64,000 bases of DNA from Candidatus Rhodoferax odensensis (GTDB taxonomy: Bacteria; Pseudomonadota; Gammaproteobacteria; Burkholderiales; Burkholderiaceae_C). Under the pieces are notes generated by a model. It saw only the letters and a list, made by a program, of their open reading frames with translations, had not been told where the DNA came from and made no database searches. Position numbers and translations under genes: made by a program. The stretch lies in NCBI GenBank assembly GCA_016718405.1, contig JADKDJ010000033.1, positions 496,001 to 560,000 of the forward strand, given 5' to 3'. The stretch's first letter is position 1, and each line of letters begins with the position of its first letter. Below are positions 12,222 through 20,518 of the stretch, piece by piece.

Positions 12222-13385
12222 ATGGCAACCAGCGGCACGATGGGCACGATGGAGCGGATTCTTCGCCTGATGAGCGAGAAGAAGGCCTCCGACGTTTACT
12301 TGTCAGGTCATTCGCCAGCACTCATCAAGATCAACGGCCAGTGCGTCCCCATCAACAACCAGACTCTGCCGGTTGATGCTCCGCGCAACCTGCTCGCCGA
12401 GGTGCTGGCACCGGATCGAATCGAGGAGCTCGAAGAATTGGGCGAGCTCAACATGGGCTTTCCGATGGCTGGGGTGGGTCGCTTTCGCGTCAGCGCGATG
12501 CGTCAACGCGGCTCTATTGCCGCCGTCATTCGTTTTGTGCCCAATGAGATCCCGGCGCTGTCAACCTTGTCGCTACCCCCGATCTTGGGCGAGTTGATCC
12601 TGGACAAACGCGGTCTGATCCTGATGGTAGGCGCCACTGGCTCGGGCAAGAGCACGACGCTGGCCTCGATGATCGACCACCGCAACGAGAGCCATTCGGG
12701 ACACATCCTGACGATTGAAGATCCGATCGAGTTCCTGTTCAAGAACAAGAAGTCCATCATCAATCAGCGCGAAGTGGGGGTAGACACGCAGTCGCTTCAA
12801 GTAGCCCTGAAGAACGCGCTTCGCCAGGCTCCCGACGTGATTCTGATTGGCGAAATCCGCGACCGCGAGACGATGTCAGCGGCTATCGCCTATGCCCAGT
12901 CAGGCCACCTGTGCCTGGCCACCATGCACGCCAACAACAGCTACCAGGCACTGAACCGGATTCTGAGTTTCTATCCGGTGGAAGTGCGTCAGACCATGCT
13001 GGGTGACCTTGCCGCCGCGCTCAAGGCGGTGGTGTCGCAGCGCCTGATGCGTACCACCACCGGTGGCCGCATCCCCGCTGTCGAGATTCTGCTCAACACC
13101 AAACTCATTGCCGACCTGATCGAAAAAGGCGACTTCTCCGGGATGAAAGAAGCCATGGAAAACTCAATGGCGGAGGGCTCACAATCGTTTGAGGCCGACA
13201 TCGCACGTCTGATCGTCAGCGGTGCGGTAGACCGCAAGGAAGGCCTGGCCAACTCAGACTCCCCGACCAACCTGATGTGGCGCATGCAGAACGACTTCCA
13301 GGTTGTCACCGGGCAGCGCGAGCAACAGGAAGATCCCGATGATCAGCCCTCATTCACGGAAATCACGCTCGACGTGAAGCATTGA
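12222..13385 (+). CDS. PilT/PilU-family type IV pilus ATPase
   Basis: 387 aa hexameric secretion/retraction ATPase. The N-terminal PAS-like domain is followed by Walker A GATGSGKST (137-145), Asp box (TIEDPIEF), Walker B (VILIGEIRDRETM) and a His box (GHLCLATMHANN). The acidic C-terminal extension and the length fit PilU better than PilT. These ATPases depolymerise type IV pili. No other pilus gene is nearby; it sits 30 bp after dapD and before dapE, presumably cotranscribed. A ribosome site (AGAGGGG) precedes the ATG. Confidence 0.88.
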   Translation: MATSGTMGTMERILRLMSEKKASDVYLSGHSPALIKINGQCVPINNQTLPVDAPRNLLAEVLAPDRIEELEELGELNMGFPMAGVGRFRVSAMRQRGSIAAVIRFVPNEIPALSTLSLPPILGELILDKRGLILMVGATGSGKSTTLASMIDHRNESHSGHILTIEDPIEFLFKNKKSIINQREVGVDTQSLQVALKNALRQAPDVILIGEIRDRETMSAAIAYAQSGHLCLATMHANNSYQALNRILSFYPVEVRQTMLGDLAAALKAVVSQRLMRTTTGGRIPAVEILLNTKLIADLIEKGDFSGMKEAMENSMAEGSQSFEADIARLIVSGAVDRKEGLANSDSPTNLMWRMQNDFQVVTGQREQQEDPDDQPSFTEITLDVKH

Positions 13386-13545
13386 TGATCGCAGCGCAGA
13401 ACCGCTTCAAGCAAGATCACGCCCCCGCGGGGCTGAGCCCGTCGGCTCCAGGCCTGCCAATGCAGAGATGGAAAGGGCGAAGAGCCGTTGCCTCTGGCAT
13501 CGGCCCGTCCAGCGCCGCCAACGCAGTGGCAAGCGTGGGGGTACG

Positions 13546-14720
13546 ATGAGCGCCACCTTGCGCCTGACCGAACAACTGATCGCTTGTGCCTCGGTCACAC
13601 CTGACGATGCATCCTGTCAGGCCATTCTGGCCGCGAGACTAGCACCGCTGGGTTTCGACTGCGAAACCATCACCGGCGGCCCCGAACAATATCGCGTCAC
13701 GAACCTGTGGGCCAAACGGCTGGCCCGCGGCGCCAACGATTTGGGCGACACGGCGCCAGTGCTTGTTTTTGCCGGGCACACCGACGTGGTACCCACCGGA
13801 CCACTGGAGCGCTGGCACAGCCCCCATTCGTGCCCAGTCACCGTGACGGCAAGTTGTACGGACGTGGCGCCAGCGACATGAAGACTTCGCTGGCCGCGTT
13901 TGTGGTGGCGGTGGAGGAATTCATTGCGAAGCGGCCCGACGCAGCGTTGTCCATTGCGTTCTTGCTGACCAGCGACGAAGAAGGACCCGCCACCGATGGC
14001 ACCACAATCGTCTGCGAGGCCTTGCGGGCACGCGGCGAACGCCTGGACTATTGCATCGTCGGTGAACCGACCTCGGTCGAGCGCACCGGCGACATGATCA
14101 AGAACGGGCGGCGCGGCTCGCTCAGTGGCCGACTCACGGTCAAGGGAATCCAGGGCCACATTGCCTACCCACAGTTGGCGAGCAATCCGATTCACCTGCT
14201 GGCCCCGGCGCTGGCGGAGCTGGTCGGCGTCCAGTGGGACGTCGGCAACGATTTCTTCCCGGCGACCAGTTGGCAAGTCAGCAACATCCACGGCGGAACC
14301 GGCGCCGGAAATGTAATCCCCGGCGATGTTGTGGTTGATTTCAATTTCAGGTTTTCCACCGAGTCAAGTCCCCAATCGCTACAGCAGCGACTGTGCGCAG
14401 TTCTCGACCGGCACGCATTCGACTACGAAGTCGATTGGGTGGTCGGTGGGCTGCCGTTCTTGACGCCACCGGGTACTTTGGTCAGTACGGTTCGCGAGGC
14501 GATCCTGGCTGAGACTGGTCTGCACACTGCGCTGTCGACCACGGGCGGCACGAGCGACGGCCGCTTCATCGCACAGATCTGCCCTCAGGTGATCGAACTC
14601 GGTCCTCCGAACGCAAGCATTCACCAGATCGACGAGCACATTCATGTGTGTGATATCGAACCCTTGAAGAACATCTACCGGCGAACGCTGGAGATACTTG
14701 AACACGCCCACTCTCGATGA
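13546..14720 (+). pseudogene. dapE: Succinyl-diaminopimelate desuccinylase, frameshifted
   Basis: Start ATG 13546 (MSATLRLTEQLI) with GGGG upstream. The frame holds through the metal-binding GHTDVVPTG and LERWHS, then breaks in a C5 run at 13821-13825. In the next frame the protein resumes with PPFVPSHRDGKLYGRGASDM and runs intact to 14720. One missing C explains everything. DapE removes succinate from N-succinyl-LL-DAP and is normally essential, and both halves are fully conserved (DEEGPATDGT, VGEPTS, STTGGTSDGRF), so a sequencing error is more likely than true loss. It overlaps prmB by 4 bp. Confidence 0.9.
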
Positions 14721-15640
14721 CTGTCCTGGATTTGATCGAAGACAGCGCACGCGGGCTCGCTGATGCACACGTGGCTTTCGGACACGGGACCGACAATGCG
14801 TTCGACGAAGCGGCGTGGCTGACGCTGTGGCAGTTGGGCCTGCCACTGGATACATCGCTGGACGACACCACCGGCGTGGCCGGCCAGACGGTGCTGCCCG
14901 AGGAAGCAGCAAAGGTGGCTGCCTTGATCCAGCAACGCATCACCTCGCGCAAACCCGCCGCCTACCTGACAGGTGAGGCTTGGCTGCAGGGTGTGGCGTT
15001 TTACGTCGACGAGCGGGCCATCGTGCCGCGCTCCTTCATTGCCGAATTACTGGTCAACGGCGCCATCGACCCCTGGCTGACTGAATCGACACGCAGCGTG
15101 CTGGATTTGTGCACCGGCAACGGCAGCCTGGCCATTCTGGCGGCACTGACCTATCCCGACGTGGTCGTGACCGGCTCCGACCTGTCCGACGATGCACTGG
15201 CCGTGGCACGCATCAATGTGGACAAGCACGCGCTGCAGCACCGGATCACCCTGGTGGAGTCCGATGGTCTGCGCGCGCCGACCCTGCAGGCCCGCGGTCC
15301 GTTCGACCTGATTCTGTGCAACCCACCCTATGTCAACGCCCAAAGCATGGCTGCGCTGCCAGTGGAGTATCTGGCTGAGCCGACGCTGGCCCTGGCGGGC
15401 GGGACCGATGGCATGGACTTTGTACGTACCTTGTTCGCCCAGGCGCCAGCCATGATGGCACCCGGCAGCGTGCTGGTGCTGGAGATCGGCAACGAACGCC
15501 CTAACTTTGAAGCGGCGTTTCCACATCTGGAAGTGGTCTGGCTGGAAACCAGTGCTGGAGAAGACCAGGTATTGCTGGTTACACGTGAGGCGCTGTTGGC
15601 GTTTTTGCAGGGGCCGAAGCCAAACGGGCGGGGCAAGTGA
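14717..15640 (+). CDS. prmB: Ribosomal protein uL3 glutamine N5-methyltransferase
   Basis: 307 aa. Class I SAM methyltransferase with the SAM loop VLDLCTGNGSLAI (128-140) and the glutamine-methylase signature NPPY (202-205). The N-terminal helical region and length match PrmB rather than PrmC or PrmA. It methylates a glutamine in ribosomal protein L3. The ATG overlaps the dapE stop (ATGA), so translation is probably coupled. Confidence 0.92.
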   Translation: MTVLDLIEDSARGLADAHVAFGHGTDNAFDEAAWLTLWQLGLPLDTSLDDTTGVAGQTVLPEEAAKVAALIQQRITSRKPAAYLTGEAWLQGVAFYVDERAIVPRSFIAELLVNGAIDPWLTESTRSVLDLCTGNGSLAILAALTYPDVVVTGSDLSDDALAVARINVDKHALQHRITLVESDGLRAPTLQARGPFDLILCNPPYVNAQSMAALPVEYLAEPTLALAGGTDGMDFVRTLFAQAPAMMAPGSVLVLEIGNERPNFEAAFPHLEVVWLETSAGEDQVLLVTREALLAFLQGPKPNGRGK

Positions 15641-15981
15641 CACGGGTCGTGGACGTGCCTCAACCAGAAGGTGTGGCTCTTCAATCCGTCCAAGCCTGCG
15701 CGGGCCGGCTCGGAGCCTCGGATTTCAGCCCCGCCCGTTACGGGCTCCTCCTTGACCTCACTGTGCCGCTTGCCCGGCCGGTCAGGTTTCTGCGGCGGCA
15801 AGCACTCGCAGAGTTCTCTCGCAGGCGCGCCGACAGCGACCGCACGGCGGGAGGATGGGGCCCTGCAAAGCGCAGGTAAAGGAGGAGGCCGAAGGCCGGG
15901 GGACACGGAGCTTTGCAGGGCCCCATCCTCCCGCACACCACCACCCGTCGAGTTATAGATTCAAAATAGCTGCCATCAACC
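15641..15981. other. 341-bp gene-free spacer between prmB and the ABC-F gene
   Basis: No ORF here has convincing coding character. The left part is G+C rich with short inverted segments. The right part (15847-15934) is a long perfect inverted repeat listed separately. The last 45 bp before the ABC-F ATG are A+T richer (TTATAGATTCAAAATAG) and may hold its promoter; no clear -35/-10 pair is seen. Confidence 0.6.
15847..15934. repeat. 25-bp perfect inverted repeat with 38-bp spacer
   Basis: The left arm 15847-15871 (starting GCGGGAGGATGG, ending TGCAAAGC) is the exact reverse complement of the right arm 15910-15934. The 38-bp spacer is purine rich (GGAGGAGGCCGAAGGCCGGG). Such a structure would form a very stable hairpin or cruciform. 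It has no T tract and no ORF. It may be a REP/MITE-like element or the remains of one; I cannot assign a family. Confidence 0.85.
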
Positions 15982-17950
15982 ATGATTACCCTGAAAAACG
16001 TCACCCTGCGCCGCGGCGCCAAGGTGCTGCTAGACGGCGCTTGCGTCACCCTGAACCCCGGCGAGAAGGTCGGCCTGGTCGGACGCAATGGCGCCGGCAA
16101 ATCCTCGCTGTTCGCCTTGCTCAACGGCACGCTACACGAAGACGCAGGCGAGTACTACATCCCCACCCAGTGGCGCATGGGCCAGGTAGCACAGGACATG
16201 CCCGAGACCGAGCAAAGCGCCACCGACTTCGTGGTCGAAGGCGACACTGCCTTGCTGGCGGCGCAGGCCGAAGTCACTGCCGCCGAGGCCACCGACGACT
16301 ACGACCGCATGGCCCACGCCTACATGGCGCTGCAAGACGCTGGCGCCCACGATGCCCCGGCACGCGCGCAGGCGCTGATCCTGGGGCTGGGCTTCAAGAC
16401 CAGCGAACTGAGCAATCCGGTCAACAGTTTTTCGGGCGGCTGGCGCATGCGGCTGCAATTGGCACGCGCGCTGATGTGCCCGGCCGACCTGCTGCTGCTC
16501 GATGAGCCCACCAACCACCTGGACCTGGACGCGCTGGTCTGGCTGGAAGCCTGGCTCAAACGTTACGAAGGCACGATGATCGTCATCAGCCACGACCGCG
16601 AGTTCCTGGATGCGGTGACCAACGTCACGCTGCACATCGACGCAGGCCAAGCTGGTGCGCTACGGCGGCAACTACAGCAAGTTCGAAGACATGCGCGCCG
16701 AGCAGATGGAACTGCAGCAAAACGCCTTCGCCAAGCAGCAGGACAAGATCGCCCACCTGCAAAAGTTCATCGCCCGGTTCAAGGCCAAGGCCAGCAAGGC
16801 CAAGCAGGCGCAAAGCCGGGTCAAGGCGCTGGATCGGATGGAAAGGATTGCCCCGCTGCTGGCGGACGCGGACTTCAGCTTTGAGTTCAAGGAGCCGGCG
16901 AACTTGCCCAACCCGATGCTGTCGATGCAGGGCGTGAGCTTTGGCTACCCACCGCCCGAAGACAGCCCTCCCGGCACGCCTCCAACCGTGATCGTGCAGA
17001 AGGTCAACCGCTCGGTGCTGGCGGGACAGCGGATCGGTATCCTTGGCGCCAATGGTCAGGGCAAGTCGACGGTGGTCAAGACGATCGCCCGAGCACTCAA
17101 ACCCGTGAGCGGCGACATCACCGAAGGCAAGGGCCTGAATATCGGGTACTTTGCGCAGCAGGAGCTCGACGTGCTGCGCCCGGCCGACACCCCCCTGGAA
17201 CACATGATTCGACTGGTCAAAGACCTGACGGCGGCCGGCAAGATTGCCGGACAGGCCACGCGAGAGCAAGACCTACGCAGTTTCTTGGGCACCTTCAACT
17301 TCGGCGGCGACATGGTCAAGCAGGCCGTGGGCAGCATGAGCGGCGGCGAGAAGGCCCGTTTGGTGCTGTGCATGATCGTCTGGCAACGGCCCAATCTATT
17401 GCTGCTCGACGAGCCCACCAACCACCTGGACCTGGCAACGCGCGAAGCGCTCTCCATGGCGCTCAACGAATTCGAAGGCACGGTGATGCTGGTCAGCCAC
17501 GACCGCGCCCTGCTGCGCGCCGTGTGTGACGAATTCTGGATGGTATCGCGAGGCGGCGTGTCGCCGTTCGACGGCGACCTGGACGACTACCAACGCTACT
17601 TGCTTGATGAGTCCAAGCGCCTGCGTGAGGAGGCAAAAGCGGCTGACGCCATTGCGGGCAAATCGACCAACGCAAACACCAAGAACACGCAAAAAGTGTC
17701 CCAAAGCCAAAAACCCACAGGCGGTGCGCCCAAGTCGAAGTCCTCCAAACGCGAACTCGAACTGCTCGAAGCTCGCATGAGCACCGTCAACACGGAGGGC
17801 GCGGCCCTTGAAGCACGCCTGGCAGCCTCGCCGGCACCGTCCGAGATCGCCGAAATCGGCAAGCGCCTCAAGCTCATCAACGACGAGATCAAGACGCTTG
17901 AAGACCAATGGCTGGAGCTCTCCACCCGAGTGGAAGCGGAGACCCTGTAA
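15982..17950 (+). pseudogene. ABC-F family ATPase (YheS/Uup-like), frameshifted
   Basis: About 655 codons. The first ABC domain has Walker A GRNGAGKSS, signature FSGGWRMRLQLA and Walker B LLLLDEPTNHLDLDAL. After HDREFLDAVTNVTLHID the frame is lost at GGCC (16645-16648); deleting one C restores GKLVRYGGNYSKFE and the rest. The second ABC domain has GANGQGKST, MSGGEKARLVL and LLLLDEPTNHLDLATREA, then a charged coiled-coil tail. ABC-F proteins lack membrane domains and act on ribosomes. Both halves are fully conserved, which favours a sequencing error. A terminator follows. Confidence 0.9.
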
Positions 17951-17972
17951 CACTGGGGTGCGCGTCAACAAC

Positions 17973-18010
17973 AAAAAAGCCTGCTAGCAATCAAGTAGCA
18001 GGCTTTTTAT
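17973..18010 (+). terminator. Rho-independent terminator after the ABC-F gene
   Basis: AAAAAGCCTGCTA pairs with TAGCAGGCTTTTT around a 9-nt loop, followed by T-rich sequence, 23 bp after the stop. The symmetry also allows it to end the leftward tRNA-Lys transcript. Confidence 0.9.
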
Positions 18011-18028
18011 ATCTGGCAACGCGTGAAG

Positions 18029-18104
18029 TGGTGGGTCCTGACAGATTCGAACTGTCGACCTACGGATTAAGAGTCCGCTGCTCTACCAACTGAGCTAAGA
18101 ACCC
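18029..18104 (-). tRNA. tRNA-Lys (anticodon CTT)
   Basis: A 76-nt cloverleaf with encoded CCA on the reverse strand. Acceptor GGGTTCT/AGGACCC; the anticodon loop CTCTTAA gives CTT, reading AAG; the T-arm has GTTCGAATC. It lies downstream of a second tRNA-Lys with the TTT anticodon, probably cotranscribed. Confidence 0.96.
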
Positions 18105-18194
18105 ACTTCAAGACAAACATCAGCCAACCACTGGCTTGCCGCGTATCGTAATACACCGCCAAACCCAATAATGCCTTCCTGGCACTGCGTAAGT

Positions 18195-18270
18195 TGGTGG
18201 GATGTGCGGGGATCGAACCCACGACAAACGGATTAAAAGTCCGCTGCTCTACCATCTGAGCTAACATCCC
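18195..18270 (-). tRNA. tRNA-Lys (anticodon TTT)
   Basis: A 76-nt cloverleaf with CCA on the reverse strand. Acceptor GGGATGT/ACATCCC; anticodon stem GCGGA/TCCGT with loop CTTTTAA gives TTT. On the reverse strand a TATAAT (18318-18323) lies 47 bp upstream and may serve both tRNA-Lys genes. The anticodon arm is nearly identical to its neighbour, suggesting old duplication. Confidence 0.97.
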
Positions 18271-18334
18271 GTCCGAGCCGTTCGACCAATGGCTTTCGCC
18301 CTGTCAAACAGCCTTCAATTATAGCGTCAATTTC

Positions 18335-19156
18335 TCAGGAGTCTTCGGCCGATGGTGAGGACAGTCTGTTCATGACCCAGCCTGCGGCGCATTGACCAAA
18401 GGTTGCGGTGACGCTGACCACCGATCCATAACCCTGGCAGTTGAGCGAACCGTCGCCTTCGACGGCGCAACTCGCATCGGGGGCCCGCACGGACTCTGGG
18501 CTGAAGACGCAGCTCACGTCCAATGGTTTGCCCTCGCGAGGTGCGCCATGGTCCTTGCGCAAGCGATTTCTCACCTGCGCCAGAAGCGGGTCGTGGGTCA
18601 CTTTGGCCAGATCGGCGATGTCCACCCGATGCGCCTGACGTTTGCCGCCCGCCGCACCAACTGCGATGAACACCGTGCCACTGCCGCGTGCCCAGGCCGC
18701 CATCGCCACTTTGGCCCGAACCTGATCGCAGGCGTCAATGACCGCATCGACCTTGCTTGGCAGAAGCGCGGGCCAGTTGTCGGGCTCAACGAATTCCTCA
18801 ATACAACGCACGATGCACTGCGGACTGAACAACCGGATACGCTCAGCCATGGCGATCACCTTGGCCTGACCAACGGTGTTCTCCAGGGCGTGGATCTGCC
18901 GGTTGATGTTGGACTCGGCCACGTGATCAAAATCAATCAAGGTAAGTTGGCCCACGCCACTGCGCGCCAGGGCCTCGACCGCCCACGACCCAACACCGCC
19001 AATGCCCACCACTGCGACGTGCGCGGCCATGATGCGTTGGGCTCCGTGCACGCCATACAGGCGTGACAAGCCTCCAAATCGCCGATCGGTAGCCCTGGGT
19101 TCCATGTCAAAGGATGGCAGTTCAGACACGATTTTTACGCCACGCGGCGCAGCCAT
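18335..19156 (-). CDS. tcdA: tRNA threonylcarbamoyladenosine dehydratase
   Basis: 273 aa, E1/MoeB/ThiF-like. It shows the nucleotide-binding loop VAVVGIGGVGSWAVEAL (48-64), the acidic DFDHVAESNINRQ segment and VDAVIDACDQVRAK. The SCVFSPE motif and overall length fit TcdA (CsdL/YgdL), which cyclises t6A37 in ANN-reading tRNAs using ATP. Starts at 19156 or 19105 are both possible; the longer has GGATGG just upstream. It ends leftward of cpoB, 11 bp apart, so likely cotranscribed with the tol-pal genes. Confidence 0.93.
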   Translation of the reverse strand: MAAPRGVKIVSELPSFDMEPRATDRRFGGLSRLYGVHGAQRIMAAHVAVVGIGGVGSWAVEALARSGVGQLTLIDFDHVAESNINRQIHALENTVGQAKVIAMAERIRLFSPQCIVRCIEEFVEPDNWPALLPSKVDAVIDACDQVRAKVAMAAWARGSGTVFIAVGAAGGKRQAHRVDIADLAKVTHDPLLAQVRNRLRKDHGAPREGKPLDVSCVFSPESVRAPDASCAVEGDGSLNCQGYGSVVSVTATFGQCAAGWVMNRLSSPSAEDS

Positions 19157-19167
19157 CCATCCAAGAT

Positions 19168-19959
19168 CTACTTGAGGTGCGAGAGTCGCTCTTTTGCGGC
19201 CGACGCAGCCTCCGACTGAGGATGGGCCCTGAGCAGGTCCTCCAAGGTCTTGCGAGCGGCCTTGGTTTCCTTGAGCTCAATCTGGCAATTGGCAATCGAG
19301 AGCAGCGCTTCAGGCGCGCGAAAGTGACTCGGCGCCCGGCTCAGGAGAGCCCGAAAGTTGGCAATGGCGTCGCGGTAGTCGCGATTGGCATATTGCGCAT
19401 TGCCCAACCAGAACAAGGCGCTCGGGGCATATCCGCTTTGTGGGAATCGCTTCAAAAAGTCGAAGAAAGCAGTCTGGGCAGCCGGGAACACGCCGCGGCG
19501 AAATGTGGCCAGAGCAGCTTCGAAGTCTCGACGCTCAGTGGGGTCGGCCACAAACTCCAGTCCATCGACCACCACTTTGCTGGGCTCGAACTGTCGCAGT
19601 CGCTCGTCGGTGCCTTGCGTCAACTCTTTCTGTCGACGCTGCAGATCGGCTACTTCACGCAGCAGTTGTTCATCCTGGCCACGCAACTTGGCTACCTCAG
19701 CTCGCAAGGTTTCAATCTGGTTTTGCAAATCCAGCATGCCTTTGCGGAGTTGCGCGTTCTCATCATTGAGACGCCGACCCTCCTGCACGATGCGTGCGTC
19801 CGAATCCGCACGCACCGCGTCGACCCGCGCGCGCAGGTCCAAAATGGCTTTGCGCGCCTCATCGTCGTCAAACAGACCCGCGCCAGCGGAGCTAACCCCC
19901 ACCACGAGCGCCAGCACGGCCAGCGCCTGTGCGCTCGACCGCAAACCCTTACCCCACAT
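19168..19959 (-). CDS. cpoB: Tol-Pal system protein CpoB (YbgF)
   Basis: 263 aa from ATG 19959. It has a cleavable signal peptide (residues 1-27, ending SSAGAG), then a heptad-rich trimerisation coiled coil (about 35-110) and a C-terminal set of TPR repeats (FLKRFPQSGYAPSALFWLGN and DYRDAIANFRALLSRAP). CpoB is periplasmic and coordinates peptidoglycan synthesis with outer-membrane constriction through Tol. It starts 5 bp after the pal stop. ATGs further upstream would overlap pal and remove the signal peptide from the N-terminus. Confidence 0.93.
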   Translation of the reverse strand: MWGKGLRSSAQALAVLALVVGVSSAGAGLFDDDEARKAILDLRARVDAVRADSDARIVQEGRRLNDENAQLRKGMLDLQNQIETLRAEVAKLRGQDEQLLREVADLQRRQKELTQGTDERLRQFEPSKVVVDGLEFVADPTERRDFEAALATFRRGVFPAAQTAFFDFLKRFPQSGYAPSALFWLGNAQYANRDYRDAIANFRALLSRAPSHFRAPEALLSIANCQIELKETKAARKTLEDLLRAHPQSEAASAAKERLSHLK

Positions 19960-19964
19960 AACCA

Positions 19965-20495
19965 CTAGCGATAAGAGATCTCGGCCCGGCGGTTGCGGGA
20001 CCAAGCACTCTCATCGGAACCGACCGCGGCAGGCTTTTCCTTGCCAAAGCTGACAGCTTCCACCTGCGAGTCCGGCACGCCCAGCAGCGCCAGCGCGCGG
20101 CGCACCGCCTCGGAGCGGCGCTGCCCCAAGGCCAGGTTGTACTCGCGTCCGCCGCGCTCATCGGTATGGCCCTCGATCATGACTTTGCGGGCCTTGTCTG
20201 ATTTGATGATGCGGGCATTTGCATCGATAACCGCCTGAAACTCGGGCTTGATCACATAGCTGTCATAGTCGAAATAGACGATACGCGGACCGTTGGGTGT
20301 CATGCCGTCTTTCGTGGCGCCGCTCGCGTCAACCGGTTTGACATCGGTCTTGGACGCACCTGTGCCGTCCGTGCCAGTTTTGGACACCGCCGTACCGGTC
20401 TTGTCTTCAACACCGGCGGCGCCGTCCAGCTTGACGGCCGAGCCGCAGGCTGACAACAAAACACTCACGCCCAATGCGAGAAAAATACGTCTCAT
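19965..20495 (-). CDS. pal: Peptidoglycan-associated lipoprotein Pal
   Basis: 176 aa from ATG 20495, with AAGGAG seven bases upstream. Lipobox LLSAC puts the lipidated Cys at 17. A Thr/Gly/Lys-rich linker (about 25-70) leads to an OmpA-C domain (IVYFDYDSYVIKPEF, then EGHTDERGGREYNLALGQRR) that binds meso-DAP of peptidoglycan. Pal links the outer membrane to the wall and binds TolB, encoded just upstream (23-bp gap). Confidence 0.97.
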   Translation of the reverse strand: MRRIFLALGVSVLLSACGSAVKLDGAAGVEDKTGTAVSKTGTDGTGASKTDVKPVDASGATKDGMTPNGPRIVYFDYDSYVIKPEFQAVIDANARIIKSDKARKVMIEGHTDERGGREYNLALGQRRSEAVRRALALLGVPDSQVEAVSFGKEKPAAVGSDESAWSRNRRAEISYR

Positions 20496-20518
20496 CACAT
20501 CACTCCTTGTTAAGTCTT

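Noticed and set aside
18029..18270. The two tRNA-Lys genes as an integration (att) site
   Set aside because: No integrase gene or duplicated tRNA 3' fragment is visible nearby.
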